Positions 36,423 through 45,880 of a stretch of DNA of 64,000 bases are shown here, piece by piece (position 1 is the stretch's first letter; every line of letters begins with the position of its first letter). Below the pieces are notes generated by a model, which did not search any database, was not told the DNA's origin, and saw only the letters and a program-made list of their open reading frames with translations. The DNA comes from Massilia sp. Se16.2.3 (GTDB taxonomy: Bacteria; Pseudomonadota; Gammaproteobacteria; Burkholderiales; Burkholderiaceae_D), in assembly GCF_014171595.1 (NCBI RefSeq), contig NZ_CP050451.1:3534001-3598000 (forward strand), written 5' to 3'. Position numbers and translations under genes: made by a program.

Positions 36423-37433
36423 TTACTTCTTCACAGAATTGGTTGGGGTTTCGCAGACCTCGCCATCGGCCTTGGCAACCTGGCGCTTCGCATCCTTCGG
36501 CAGCTGCTTCAGTGCGATGTCGTTACGCACGCGCTGCATGTCGAGCGCCATCTGGTGGTTGGCGCAAGTCGTGCCTTCGGCCACGCAGCGGTTCACGACG
36601 GCATTGAACAGCGCCGACTGCACCGTGCCGTAGTAGCGCACGGGCTCCTTTTCCGACGGCTTTTCCAGCGCCAGGTAGTCGGCGCGGCCCAGCGTGTTGC
36701 CGCTGGCCTTGACCTTCTGTACCCAGGCGTCGAAATCGGCGGCGGTGGTGCCGCGGTAGGCGAACTTCATGTGCGAGAAACCGTCGCCGCTGAAGTTCGA
36801 GGACATGCCCTTGTAGTCGCCCGGCTTGTTGACGACGGCGTTGAGCGTCGTCTCCATGCCCGGCATCGTGTAGATCATGCCGGCCAGGGTCGGGATGTAG
36901 AACGCGTTCATCACGGTCGACGAGGTCAGCTTGAAGCGGATCGGGGTATCGACCGGGGTGACCAGTTCGTTGACCGTCGCGATGCCCTGCTCCGGATAAA
37001 TGAACAGCCACTTCCAGTCGAGCGACACCACCTGCACTTCGAGCACCTTGGCGCCGGCCGGCATCGGACGGGTTTCGTCGATGCGGTCGAGCGGACGGTA
37101 AGGGTCGAGCTTGTGGGTGCTGATCCAGGTGATCAGGCCGAGCGCGATGATGATCAGGAGCGGCGCGCCCCAGATCACGAGTTCGAGCTTGGTGGAGTGG
37201 TCCCAATCGGGCTCGTACCTGGCGTTGGCGCCCTGGCGGTATTTCCAGGCAAAGACAACGGTCAGGATCATCACCGGAATGATGATGATTAACATCAGCC
37301 AGACCGACACCTTGATCAGGTCGGCCTGCTGCCTCGCGATATCACCGGCGGCATTCATCGTCACCGTATTGCAGCCGGACAGCAGCGCAAGCAGGAGGAT
37401 CGACAGCCCGGGACGGACAATTTTAGGAATCAT
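36423..37433 (-). CDS. cyoA: Cytochrome bo3 ubiquinol oxidase subunit II
   Basis: 336-residue lipoprotein subunit: lipobox LLSGC at the end of the signal, two TM helices ([39 protein letters not shown]), then a periplasmic cupredoxin-like domain lacking the CuA Cys ligands, as expected for quinol oxidases, and the COX_ARM tail. The motif [17 protein letters not shown] is typical. First gene of the operon; the start ATG 37433 is followed upstream by about 144 bases of divergent control region. No clear Shine-Dalgarno is seen. Confidence 0.96.
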   Translation of the reverse strand: MIPKIVRPGLSILLLALLSGCNTVTMNAAGDIARQQADLIKVSVWLMLIIIIPVMILTVVFAWKYRQGANARYEPDWDHSTKLELVIWGAPLLIIIALGLITWISTHKLDPYRPLDRIDETRPMPAGAKVLEVQVVSLDWKWLFIYPEQGIATVNELVTPVDTPIRFKLTSSTVMNAFYIPTLAGMIYTMPGMETTLNAVVNKPGDYKGMSSNFSGDGFSHMKFAYRGTTAADFDAWVQKVKASGNTLGRADYLALEKPSEKEPVRYYGTVQSALFNAVVNRCVAEGTTCANHQMALDMQRVRNDIALKQLPKDAKRQVAKADGEVCETPTNSVKK

Positions 37434-37577
37434 GCTAGGTATCTAACGTTACATGGGAATGAGAACATGCTACTGTACTGCCATCGGCCTTAGCTGCACA
37501 TTGGACGTTTTGTCCCACCCTTGCCCAGGCCAGGGGACCAAAAAGCGGGGCCGGAATCAAACCTGGAGACCGAGATT
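37434..37577. promoter_or_regulatory. Divergent control region of cyoABCD and the MFS gene
   Basis: 144 bases, less GC-rich than the genes, must contain both promoters. I could not identify convincing -10/-35 pairs or a RegA or Fnr box by eye. A regulatory link to RegA, which is encoded at the end of the cyo operon, is plausible from its family role. Confidence 0.5.
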
Positions 37578-38921
37578 ATGCAAAGCACGAATACGTACGG
37601 CGGCGCAGGTGCCGCTCCCGTAACCGCTCCCTGCAGTGGAGCACGCAATATCAATGCCCGGGACGGCCATATCTCCCCGAGCGAAATCGCTGTCGGCGTG
37701 GTCATCGGCCGCGCTTCCGAGTATTTCGACTTCTTCGTCTACGCGATCGCCTCCGTGCTCGTCTTTCCACAGGTATTTTTCCCGTTTGCGGACCGGCTTG
37801 AAGGCACACTATACGCATTTACCATTTTTGCGTTCGCATTCATCGCGCGCCCCTTCGGCACCGTGATCTCGATGATCATCCAGCAGCGTTTTAGCAGGGA
37901 AATCAAGCTGACCATCGCCCTCTTCCTGCTGGGCACCTCCACCGTCGTGATTTCCTTCCTGCCCACCTATGCGCAGATCGGCACCACTTCCATCATCCTG
38001 CTGTCCCTGATGCGCATCGCCCAGGGCCTGGCCCAGGGCGGCTCCTGGGACGGCCTGCCCTCGCTCCTGGCCCTGAACGCGCCCGAGCACAAGCGCGGCT
38101 GGTACGCGATGCTCGGCCAGCTGTCGGCCCCGCTCGGCTTCCTGATCGCCGCCGGCATGTTCGCTTACCTGCTCGATAACCTGCAGAGCGACGACTTCCT
38201 GATCTGGGGCTGGCGTTTCCCCTTCTTCGTCGCCTTCGCGATCAACGTCGTCGCCCTGTTCGCGCGCCTGCGCCTGGTCTCCACCTCGGAATACTCGCGC
38301 CTGCTCGACGCCCATGAACTCGATCCGGCACCGGTCGGCGAACTGGTGCGCAACCAGGGCAGCAACATCGTCATCGGCGCCCTCGCCGCGCTGGCCAGCT
38401 ATGCGCTCTTCCACCTGGTCACCGTGTTCCCGCTGTCGTGGATGCAGCTCTACGACACCCGTCCGATCAGCGGCTTCCTCTACATCCAGATGTGGGGCGC
38501 GGCCGTCGCCGCCGTCGGCATCCTGATTTCCGGCCTGGTTGCCGACAAGGTCGGGCGCCGCACGACGCTCGGCACCCTCGCCGCCCTGATCGCCATCTTC
38601 TCGGCCTTCGTGCCGATGCTGATCGACGGCGGCGAATCGGGCCAGAATGCCTTCATCCTGATCGGCTTCGGCCTGCTCGGCCTGTCCTACGGCCAGGCTG
38701 CCGGCGCGGTCACCTCGAACTTCGAACAGCGTTTCCGCTACACCGGCGCGGCCCTGACCAGCGACCTGGCCTGGCTGGTCGGCGCGGCATTCGCTCCGCT
38801 GGTTGCGCTTGGCCTGTCGGCCAACTTCGGCCTCGGTTATGTCAGCCTGTATCTGCTCTCGGGTGCGGTCGGCTCGCTGGCGGCGCTGTCGCTGAACCGC
38901 AAGCTGGAGATTCGCGACTAA
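37578..38921 (+). CDS. MFS transporter (MHS-like), divergent from cyo
   Basis: 447-residue, 12-TM carrier. An N-terminal soluble stretch of about 35 residues precedes GVVIGRASEYFDFFVYAIASVLVF, the MHS-type first helix in which the usual E-F-F-D-F is kept as EYFDFF. The second motif is altered: the inter-helix TM2-3 loop lacks the canonical GDRxGR and instead reads FGTVISMIIQQRFSRE, whereas VADKVGRRTT appears in the second half. MFS genes of this kind are often seen beside cyoABCD in Burkholderiales. Substrate unknown. ATG 37578. A strong terminator follows at 38944. Confidence 0.88.
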   Translation: MQSTNTYGGAGAAPVTAPCSGARNINARDGHISPSEIAVGVVIGRASEYFDFFVYAIASVLVFPQVFFPFADRLEGTLYAFTIFAFAFIARPFGTVISMIIQQRFSREIKLTIALFLLGTSTVVISFLPTYAQIGTTSIILLSLMRIAQGLAQGGSWDGLPSLLALNAPEHKRGWYAMLGQLSAPLGFLIAAGMFAYLLDNLQSDDFLIWGWRFPFFVAFAINVVALFARLRLVSTSEYSRLLDAHELDPAPVGELVRNQGSNIVIGALAALASYALFHLVTVFPLSWMQLYDTRPISGFLYIQMWGAAVAAVGILISGLVADKVGRRTTLGTLAALIAIFSAFVPMLIDGGESGQNAFILIGFGLLGLSYGQAAGAVTSNFEQRFRYTGAALTSDLAWLVGAAFAPLVALGLSANFGLGYVSLYLLSGAVGSLAALSLNRKLEIRD

Positions 38922-38943
38922 GCTGCGTTCCCTGCATGTGAAG

Positions 38944-38972
38944 ACGGCCGGACTGCGTGTCCGGCCGTTTTT
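38944..38972 (+). terminator. Rho-independent terminator of the MFS gene
   Basis: ACGGCCGGAC (38944-38953) and GTCCGGCCGT (38959-38968) form a perfect 10-base stem with a TGCGT loop, ending in five T (38968-38972). It begins 22 bases after the stop codon. Confidence 0.92.
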
Positions 38973-39128
38973 GTTTGGCGCTTCCCTGCAGCCGGGCGAG
39001 CGTCGGTGCTGCTTGCGGAACCCCTCTGCCAGGCCAACGCCGTATTCCTGCGCACCGAATCGTCGCCTGTGCGCGACGGATTTTTTCGTTGGCGCGAGCG
39101 TCCAGGCAGTGTTGAGGGAGCGTGCACC

Positions 39129-39761
39129 ATGCGCAAGGTACTGGCCAACATCCCGGCGGGCACGGCAGTGCTCGAAGGCGTGCTCGAGCTGCCTGCCAGG
39201 CCGGCCGGGGTTGTCCTGTTCGCCCACGGCAATGGCAGCAGCCGTTTCAGTCCGCGCAACAACATGGTGGCGGCGGCCTTGCGCGCCGCAGGCATTGCCA
39301 CCCTGCTGCCCGATTTGCTGACGCGCGAGGAAGACGCGCATCGCTCCAGCCGTTTCGACATCGACCTGCTCACCGCCCGCCTGCACGCGGCCGCGGCCTG
39401 GCTGTCTACCGAGCCCTTGAGCGCACCGCTGCCCCCGGGCGTCTTTGGCGCGAGCACCGGGGCCGCCGCTGCCCTGCGGCTGGCGGCCGATAGCGGAAGC
39501 AGCGTGGCGGCCGTCGTCTCGCGGCGCGGCCGGCCCGACCTGGGGGGCGCCGCGCTGGAACAGGTGCTGGCGCCGACGCTGCTGGTCGTGGGCGGCGCAG
39601 ATACCGCGGTGATCGAACTGAACCGACTGGCCCTTGCTGCCTTGCAGTGCGAGAAGGCGCTGGAAATCGTGCCGGGGGCGACGCATTTGTTCGAGGAAGA
39701 AGGCGCGCTCGAGCGTGTGGCCGAGCTGGCGTGCGCGTGGTTCATACGGCACTTCCCGTAA
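39129..39761 (+). CDS. Alpha/beta hydrolase (dienelactone hydrolase-like)
   Basis: 210 residues. The fold elements are a first strand GVVLFAHGNGSS (oxyanion-hole HGNG), the nucleophile elbow FGASTGAAAA (GASTG with Ser), a C-terminal strand TLLVVGGADTAV (Asp) and GATHLFEEEGALE (His). Shape and length are of small cytoplasmic hydrolases of the DLH/PF01738 group. ATG 39129 with GAGGGAG upstream; the frame is open 123 bases further upstream but without homology-like sequence. In this group such proteins often accompany phosphoribosyltransferase domains; here it stands alone. Substrate unknown. Confidence 0.84.
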   Translation: MRKVLANIPAGTAVLEGVLELPARPAGVVLFAHGNGSSRFSPRNNMVAAALRAAGIATLLPDLLTREEDAHRSSRFDIDLLTARLHAAAAWLSTEPLSAPLPPGVFGASTGAAAALRLAADSGSSVAAVVSRRGRPDLGGAALEQVLAPTLLVVGGADTAVIELNRLALAALQCEKALEIVPGATHLFEEEGALERVAELACAWFIRHFP

Positions 39762-39922
39762 GGTTGGCGCAGCCGGCGACCCGGCATGGCCGCCGACGCG
39801 GCGGTAAGGGCAGCTAGCGCTCCACCAAGCGCAGCTTGGGCGTGTCACGCTTGTCCACGGTCCGGAGCGCGTCCAGAAACGGGAGATGTCGCGATCCCCG
39901 CGCCGGCAGCTCCGCCGCCCCC

Positions 39923-40832
39923 TTAAGCCAACGCCGTATCGAGCACGGTCATCAGCACGAAGCCGAAGATGACCGCAATGGTCGCGGTGGTGCCGTTGCC
40001 GTTCTCGCGCATCTCGGGGATCACGTCGTGGACAATCACGAACAGCATCGCCCCGCCGGCCGCGGCCAGCGCCACCGGCAGCATGCCGGCCGAAATGCCG
40101 ATCAGGGCGACGCCCGGGGCCGCCGCGACCGGTTCGATCAGCCCCGACAGCACACCGAAGCCGACGGCCGCCAATCGGCCGTAACCGACCGTGCGCAGGG
40201 CCAGGGCCACGACCAGGCCTTCCGGCACGTCCCTGGATCGACACGCCGGTCATGAGGGAGTTCGCCTTTTCCATGTCGATGCCGGCGTAGGCGACGCCGA
40301 TGGCCAGGCCCTCGGGCAGGTTGTGCAGGGCCACGGCCGTGACGAACAGCCAGGCGCGGCGCAGCGAACTGGCACCGGCGCTCCCGTTGAGCACTTCGGC
40401 CGGTTCGATCGCGTGGCTCATGAGGAGGATGGCACCGGCGCCACCCATCAGGCCGACGCCGGCCAGCAGGCTCGCTTCCCACGGGCCGGCGCCCGACGAG
40501 CGAGCCGCCGCCAGCGCGGGAATGACGAGCGAAAAAGCAGTCGCACCGAGCATCACCCCGGCGCCGAAGCCAAGAAAACTGTCGTAGGTGCGTTTCGAAA
40601 AATTCTGGGAAAACAGGACAGGCAAGGTGCCCAGTGCGGTGGCCGCGGCAGCGATCCCGCCGCCGAGCAGGGCCGCATGCATTTTCGCGTTCGCGTGCAT
40701 GACCTGGTCGACGAGGCTGCCGAGCAGCAGCAGGCAGCCGACCGCGCAGATCAACAGGCCGATCACGCGCCGCACGGTCAGCGTGCGCGCCAGGGCGCCG
40801 CCCAGGCGCAGCTTATGGATATTCGTATTCAT
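39923..40832 (-). CDS. ZIP family metal transporter (GufA/ZupT-like; one frame break)
   Basis: About 302 residues after repair, eight TM helices. Contains LGFGAGVMLGATAFSLVIPAL (TM2-3), AVALHNLPEGLAIGVAY (TM4 with the conserved HN.PEG metal site), then VSIQ(D)VPEGLVVALAL (TM5, second metal site) and VIVHDVIPEM. The break is at the CCC/GGG near 40233-40235: removing one G changes QGRAGRP into QDVPEGLVVA, exactly the family motif. ATG 40832 with AAAGGAA upstream. It would import zinc, iron or manganese; its neighbour is a manganese catalase, so manganese supply is an attractive but untested idea. Confidence 0.86.
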
Positions 40833-40981
40833 CCGGATTCCTTTCCGTTCGCCTTGCGTTACCATCCTGCCATCTCAGGGGAAAAAGCGGCGCAAGATGA
40901 AGGTACAGCCGCGGCGCGCGAGGGCGCGCCGCAGCTGCGGTCATGCCTGTTTGCCTGCCGATCTACTCAATCGTCCGCCGT

Positions 40982-41890
40982 TCAAGGCTTGCTGACAGCC
41001 GACGCGCCTTTCGGCGTGGCCGGGTCGAGGCCGAGCTCGGCGCCCGTGACCGGATCCTTGGACGGATCGGACATGGTGCGCATCTGCATCTGCTTGAGCG
41101 TCTCGATGTCCTTGGCCGGCAGTTTGACCTCGGCTTCGCCGGAGCCGCCGTCGACCGCCATCTGCTTTTCGCGGTCGGTGACGAAGTCCCACTTCTCGCC
41201 CTGGTTCCACGGGCCGCGCATCTCGCCGGGACCCTGCGACATGTTGAAGTAGACGCTGGAGAAGCGCGGATCGACCGGCATTTTGCCTGGAGGGAAATTC
41301 GACTCCATCGAATACAGGGCTTTTTCGAAGGATTTCTGGTGCGCGACTTCGCGCGTCATGAGGAAGCCCAGCGCTTCCTTCACACCCGGGTCGTCGGTCA
41401 GCGCGATCAGGCGCTCGTAGACGATCTTGGCGCGCGCTTCGGCGGCGATGTTCGAGCGCAGGTCGGCGGTCGGCTCGGTAATCGAGTCGATGTAGGCCGC
41501 GGTCCAGGGCACGCCAGCGGAATTGACCAGCGGCGTGCCGGCGCCGTACAGCACCTGGGTCACGTGGCTGTCGTTGCCGGCGCCGGTGATCTTGCGATAC
41601 ATCTCGGCTTCGGTGTCGACCGCTTCGGCCAGTTCACCCTTGGCACCCTTGTTCAGCATGGCGACGATGTGGCCGATCACCTCCAGGTGGCTCAGCTCTT
41701 CGGTCGCGATGTCCATCAGCATGTCCTTGCGGCCTGGATCGTCTTCCGATACGGCCTGCGTGAAGTAACGCATCGCTGCGGCAAGCTCGCCCTGCGGGCC
41801 GCCGAACTGCTCCAGCATCAAATTGGCCAGGCCCGGATTGGGACCACTGACCCGGACGGTGTACTGGAGGCGCTTGTTATGTGCAAACAT
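40982..41890 (-). CDS. Manganese catalase
   Basis: 302-residue non-heme catalase that dismutates H2O2 at a dimanganese centre. The four-helix-bundle ligands are visible: MRYFTQAV followed by DIATEELSHLEVIGH (Glu and ExxH pair) and EARAKIVYERLI with REVAHQKSFEKAL (Glu and His pair). Ligand spacing fits the family. ATG 41890 is chosen over an upstream GTG because AAGGAG sits 5 bases before it. The C-terminal extension (about 60 residues, ending KGASAVSKP) is polar and probably flexible. Divergent from the hemerythrin gene. Confidence 0.93.
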   Translation of the reverse strand: MFAHNKRLQYTVRVSGPNPGLANLMLEQFGGPQGELAAAMRYFTQAVSEDDPGRKDMLMDIATEELSHLEVIGHIVAMLNKGAKGELAEAVDTEAEMYRKITGAGNDSHVTQVLYGAGTPLVNSAGVPWTAAYIDSITEPTADLRSNIAAEARAKIVYERLIALTDDPGVKEALGFLMTREVAHQKSFEKALYSMESNFPPGKMPVDPRFSSVYFNMSQGPGEMRGPWNQGEKWDFVTDREKQMAVDGGSGEAEVKLPAKDIETLKQMQMRTMSDPSKDPVTGAELGLDPATPKGASAVSKP

Positions 41891-42302
41891 ATTCACTCCT
41901 TCGATAGATTAAGACTAAGCGTTCACGCGAATGCGTGCAACGCTATCGCTACACGGCTGAACGCGCTTTCAGCGCCAGCCGGACGTGAGGCTCATCATCG
42001 CAGCGTTCGCTGCATGCGTAATCAGCAGCGCCGCCGTGTCGATGTAGGACAAGGGTGACAAACTGTTAAAGCCGATAAAGCGCGGAAAGCAAGGTTTCCC
42101 TATGGCGAGAGGGACCGACAGTTACAGCTGAGCTGAACACCCGGGCTGCCCCTGCTCCAGCCGGCCGGGGCCGTCGTTGCTAATGAAATACCCCGGCGGA
42201 TGACGCGGCATATGCCGACAAGGGCTTGCGTCGGGCTCCTACGCCGTGCGCCCAACGGCAGCGCTAGCATGTTGGTTATTCGTCAATCCGGAGGGATGCC
42301 AA
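41891..42302. promoter_or_regulatory. Divergent control region of Mn-catalase and hemerythrin genes
   Basis: 412 bases without a supported gene. Visible structures are GGAAA (42084-42088) opposed to TTTCC (42095-42099), and the perfect 12-base palindrome CGGCATATGCCG at 42206-42217, about 90 bases before the hemerythrin ATG. Both are candidate regulator sites; the cognate factors (an OxyR- or Mn-dependent regulator would make sense) are not evident from sequence. Confidence 0.5.
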
Positions 42303-42938
42303 ATGTTTTCACTGAACAAATTGAGCCCGACCATCACCGACATGATCCGCTTCGATCACTCGCACGTGATGGTAACGTTCCACCAGTACACGAAGGACAA
42401 GGCGCCAAGCGTCAAGAAGGCGCTGGCCGAAACGATCTGCACCGCCCTGGAAATCCACGCGACGCTGGAAGAAGAAGTGTTCTATCCAGTCATGCGCCAG
42501 CTCGACAAGGGCGAACCCTTCGTCCACAAGGCCGAGCCCGAGCACAACGACATGCGCCGCATCATTTCGGAACTGCGCCGCACGAGCGGTTCCGATCCGC
42601 GCCACGACAAGCTGCTGCTGGAACTCATGCGCGACGTGATCCACCACGTGGCAGACGAGGAAACGACGCTGCTGCCGCAGGCTGAAATGCTGATGAGCAA
42701 AGCCCGCCTGTCGGACCTGGGTGCGCAAATGACCAAGCGCCGCATGGAACTCATCGCGCCGAAAGCCGGGCAGCTGGCGAAGAACCACGCCGTTGGCTTC
42801 TCGGGCAGCACCGCCGCCGTGGTCGTCGGCGTTGCCAGCGCCCTGTTCGCGATGCGCACCCTGGTCAAGAAACCAGGCGGGGGCGAGAGCAACAACCGCA
42901 CCTGGGCCAACGCCAACTCGATGCCGCACGGGAGCTGA
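42303..42938 (+). CDS. Hemerythrin HHE domain protein with C-terminal membrane segment
   Basis: 211 residues. The diiron-binding four-helix bundle shows FDHSHVMVTFHQY, EIHATLEEEVFYP, EPEHNDMRRI and VIHHVADEETTLLP, i.e. the spaced His and Glu ligands of a hemerythrin/HHE domain. Residues about 160-190 contain a hydrophobic stretch (STAAVVVGVASALFAMRTLV) that may anchor it. Such proteins bind O2 or deal with NO and iron stress. ATG 42303 follows GGAGGGA. Terminator at 43014. Divergent pairing with Mn-catalase suggests an oxidative-stress role. Confidence 0.88.
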   Translation: MFSLNKLSPTITDMIRFDHSHVMVTFHQYTKDKAPSVKKALAETICTALEIHATLEEEVFYPVMRQLDKGEPFVHKAEPEHNDMRRIISELRRTSGSDPRHDKLLLELMRDVIHHVADEETTLLPQAEMLMSKARLSDLGAQMTKRRMELIAPKAGQLAKNHAVGFSGSTAAVVVGVASALFAMRTLVKKPGGGESNNRTWANANSMPHGS

Positions 42939-43013
42939 TATCGGGCAGGTCCGGACGCAGGCCGGGCCCTGCCCGGCGAATTTCCAGGCGGTGCGCACTG
43001 CATCCCCGGCTTG

Positions 43014-43050
43014 GGCACGCGACGGACACTGTCCGTCGTGTGCCTTTGTC
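43014..43050 (+). terminator. Rho-independent terminator of the hemerythrin gene
   Basis: A 15-base near-perfect stem, 43014-43028 against 43030-43044 with one G-U pair, followed by TTTGTCCTTTTC. It stands between the convergent hemerythrin and lrgB genes. The nominal one-base loop means the top pairs must open in RNA. Confidence 0.8.
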
Positions 43051-43054
43051 CTTT

Positions 43055-43791
43055 TCACCCCAGCCAACGCACCATCCACGGCACCAGCACCGGCGCCAAT
43101 ACCGCCGTCAGGATGCCATTGAGTCCCATCCCCAGTCCCGCGAACGCGCCCATCTCGGCGCTGACCTGGAAGGCGCGCGCCGTGCCGATGCCATGCGCCG
43201 CCACGCCGAGCGCAAAGCCGCGCGCCGCATGCGACTCGATTTTCAAGGCATTGAACAGGAAGCGCGCGGTGATGGCGCAAAAATCCCGGTGCCGATCACC
43301 AGCACGGCAGTGAGCGCAGGCACCCCGGCCAGACGTTCCGACACGGCCATCGCAATCGGCGTGGTCGCCGACTTCGGTCCCACGGTGCGCGCCAGGAGCG
43401 GCGAGCCGCCCAGCAGCAAGACCACCGCGACGCTGCTGACGATGGCCGTCACGCAGCCGGCGACAAGGGCGCCAAGGAGGGGCAGGAAGGCGCGGCGCAT
43501 GCGCGGCAACTGGCGTGCGAGCGGCACCGCCAGCGCCACCGTTGCCGGACCCAGCAGGAAGTGCACGAACTGGGCGCCGGCGAAATAGCGTTCGTAGGAC
43601 ATGTTCGACAGCAGCAGCGCCAGGCTGACCAGGCCGATCGCGATCGCCACCGGATTGGCCAGCGGCGAAAACCGGCAGCGCGCATGGATGGCCTGGGCGA
43701 GGATGTAGGCGCAGAGCGTGATCGTCAGTCCCAGTAGCGGCGAGGCCGACAGGTAGACCCAGAAGTGGCTGAGGTTGGCGAAGCTAGGCAT
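43055..43791 (-). CDS. lrgB: LrgB/CidB family membrane protein (one frame break)
   Basis: About 246 residues after repair, about eight TM helices. Recognisable LrgB blocks: FLLGPATVALAVPLARQLPRM, GPKSATTPIAMAVSERLAG (the family signature) and KIESHAARGFALGVAAHGIGTARAF. As written the frame ends early at 43243; adding one G at the TTTTTG near 43278-43283 gives GIFGAITARFLFNALKIESHAARG, joining the two halves. With LrgA it forms a holin-like pair proposed to control murein hydrolase export or glycolate/pyruvate transport. The start at 43791 overlaps the lrgA end by 8 bases. Confidence 0.87.
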
Positions 43792-44146
43792 CGTCGGACG
43801 CCTTCGTTTGCGGGTCCGGTGTCATGCTCTTCAGCACGAGGGCGGTGACAGCCAGGGTGGCCAGCGTGCTCACAGCCAGCGAAGCGACGATCGCAATCCA
43901 GTGCCCGCTGCCGCTGCCGGCCGCGGCGACGATGCCTACGCCGGCGGGGACGAACAGCAGCGACAGGTGGCGCAGCAGCTCGTTGGCGGCGGCTTCGATA
44001 CGGGTTTGCAGGGACGGCCAGATGAGCAAGGCGGCAAACAGCAGCACCATGCCGGCGACCGGGCCCGGCACGGGAAGCTTGAACAGGAAGACGATGCCTT
44101 CGCCGAGGCATTGGAACAGAAGGAGGATGGCGAAGGCGGGGAGCAA
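43784..44146 (-). CDS. lrgA: LrgA/CidA family holin-like protein
   Basis: 120 residues with four TM helices. FAILLLFQCLGEGIVFLFKLPVPGPVAGMVLLFAALL is the characteristic N-terminal half (G-E..V..LPVPGPV.GM) and LLFVPAGVGIVAA the third helix. No ATG is available: the frame starts best at TTG 44146, 6 bases after GGAG. An alternative is that an upstream ATG has been put out of frame by an indel, as elsewhere in this window. Operon lrgA-lrgB with an 8-base overlap. Confidence 0.87.
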   Translation of the reverse strand: MLPAFAILLLFQCLGEGIVFLFKLPVPGPVAGMVLLFAALLIWPSLQTRIEAAANELLRHLSLLFVPAGVGIVAAAGSGSGHWIAIVASLAVSTLATLAVTALVLKSMTPDPQTKASDDA

Positions 44147-44504
44147 GCGGGACTCCGGTCGGGGTGAGGTGGATATGAAGATTCCGATACGTCGATGAGG
44201 CGACGCCTTCGCATTGTGCCATCAGCCGGGGTGGCGCTACGCGCGCTAGCGTGGCGCGGACGAGGCGCCTGCGTCGTCATGGGGCGCGTGCGTTCGGAGT
44301 GGCTCACGCAATGGTTGCAGGCGGGATCGCGTGGTATGGGCGGGTAAGACGGCGTGGACAGGGGAGTCCACCTCAGGTTCATTCGCGGCAGTCTCCGCGG
44401 GGGGATGCGGCGGGCGTCACGGGGTGGACAGCGTGGGCACGAGTGCCCACCCTACGCACGACAGGGGCTGCGCGCGGCCGACGTGCGCGCAGCGTCCTGT
44501 CGCT
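44147..44504. other. Intergenic region with REP-like elements
   Basis: 358 bases between hppD and lrgA. No gene is supported. It contains two REP-like palindromes (44352-44372 and 44431-44457) and presumably the lrgA promoter, for which no convincing elements were seen. Confidence 0.6.
44352..44457. repeat. Two REP-like palindromes
   Basis: GTGGAC (44354-44359) with GTCCAC (44366-44371), and GTGGGCAC (44433-44440) with GTGCCCAC (44443-44450) followed by CCTACGC. The second is nearly identical to the element at 18849 and to the arms at 17653-17725, the first is a diverged relative about 80 bases away in the same orientation. Confidence 0.75.
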
Positions 44505-45593
44505 TTATGCCATCTCGGCGGCTTGTCCGATCGCGCCGCGCTTGATCTGGTCGCGCTCGATCGATTCGAACAGGGCCTTGAAGTTGCCTTCGCCGAAACC
44601 GTCGTCGCCCTTGCGCTGGATGAACTCGAAGAACACCGGGCCCAGCTGCGGCTCGCCGAAGATCTGCAGCAGGAGGCGCGGCTTGCCGTCCTGGACCGCG
44701 CCATCGAGCAGCAGGCCGCGTGCCTGCAGTTCGGCGGCGTTCTCGCCGTGGCCCGGGATGCGGCCGTCGAGCATCTCGTAATAGGTGGCAGGCGGCGCGC
44801 TCATCAGGGGCACACCGGCCGCGCGCAGGGCGTCGACGGTCGTGATCAGGTCATCGGTCAGCAGCGCGATGTGCTGGATGCCCTCGCCGTTGAACTGCAT
44901 CAGGAATTCCTCGATCTGGCCCCCGCCCGCCTTGCCTTCTTCATTGAGCGGAATGCGGATCTTGCCGTCCGGCGCCGTCATCGCCTTCGAGGTCAGGCCG
45001 GTGTACTCGCCCTTGATGTCGAAGTAGCGGATTTCGCGGAAGTTGAACAGCTTCTCGTAGAAGCCGGCCCAGAAGGCCATGCGGCCGCGGTAGACGTTGT
45101 GGGTCAGGTGGTCGATGATCTTCAGGCCATGTCCGGCCGGGCGGCGGTCGACGCCCTCGATGAATTCGAAATCGATGTCATAGATCGACTTGCCGTCTTC
45201 GAAGCGGTCGATCAGGTACAGCGGCGCGCCGCCGATGCCCTTGATGGCCGGCAGGCGCAGCTCCATCGGTCCGGTCGGGATCTCGATGGCCTGGGCACCG
45301 AGTTCCAGCGCGCGCTTGTAGGCCTTGTGCGAATCCTTGACGCGGAAAGCCATGCCGCAGGCCGATGGGCCATGCTCGGCGGCGAAATAGGCGGCGTAGC
45401 TCTTCGGCTCGTTGTTGACGATGAAGTTGATGTCGCCCTGGCGGTAAAGGACAACGTTCTTCGAGCGGTGCACCGCGACCTTCGTAAAGCCCAGCGTCTC
45501 GAAGATCGGCTCGAGCAGGCCCGGCGTTGGCGAAGCGAACTCGACGAACTCGAAGCCCATCAGCCCCATTGGATTCTCAAACAGGTCAGCCAT
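44505..45593 (-). CDS. hppD: 4-hydroxyphenylpyruvate dioxygenase
   Basis: 362-residue Fe(II) dioxygenase converting 4-hydroxyphenylpyruvate to homogentisate in tyrosine degradation. Two VOC-type halves; the catalytic C-terminal half has the facial triad in IDHLTHNV (His about 162), [11 protein letters not shown] (His about 240) and [11 protein letters not shown] (Glu about 322). The C-terminal helix [18 protein letters not shown] is the active-site lid. Start ATG 45593 with AAGGAAAA upstream. Its product is the substrate of HmgA encoded 4 kb away on the opposite strand, so the pathway genes are close but not in one operon. Confidence 0.96.
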   Translation of the reverse strand: MADLFENPMGLMGFEFVEFASPTPGLLEPIFETLGFTKVAVHRSKNVVLYRQGDINFIVNNEPKSYAAYFAAEHGPSACGMAFRVKDSHKAYKRALELGAQAIEIPTGPMELRLPAIKGIGGAPLYLIDRFEDGKSIYDIDFEFIEGVDRRPAGHGLKIIDHLTHNVYRGRMAFWAGFYEKLFNFREIRYFDIKGEYTGLTSKAMTAPDGKIRIPLNEEGKAGGGQIEEFLMQFNGEGIQHIALLTDDLITTVDALRAAGVPLMSAPPATYYEMLDGRIPGHGENAAELQARGLLLDGAVQDGKPRLLLQIFGEPQLGPVFFEFIQRKGDDGFGEGNFKALFESIERDQIKRGAIGQAAEMA

Positions 45594-45880
45594 CTTGTTT
45601 TCCTTTTGATGCAAAATAGTCTCCTCCAGACGGCGAGCAGGCCGGGTAGGCCCTCCCGCGCCGGGCGGAATATCCAGGCCGGTGCTCATGGCGCCGGCCA
45701 CCCCTTCGTATGTACGAGGCGCCGCGCTGGCATGGCCGGGCGGCGTCAACGACCGGAATGATACGCTAGTTGGGCCTTGCCTTCCTGCCCCATGATGTCG
45801 AAAACTTACGCCCGCGCCACGCGCACGCGGTCAAACGTCCCAGGCTGCGGGCAGTTTTTCTGCGGCCATGTCGATCTGGT
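45594..45880. other. Intergenic region upstream of hppD
   Basis: 287 bases between the hppD start and the SCO stop, both genes on the minus strand. It must hold the hppD promoter; nothing distinctive was recognised. Confidence 0.4.

Noticed and set aside
37809-39786. Minus-strand frame under the MFS and hydrolase genes continuing into the ZIP gene
   Set aside because: The ZIP family sequence ends at the frame break near 40234; everything beyond is antisense to two convincing plus-strand genes.
42206-42217. CGGCATATGCCG as the centre of a mobile-element end
   Set aside because: No transposase, no flanking duplication and no second copy; more likely a regulator site or chance.
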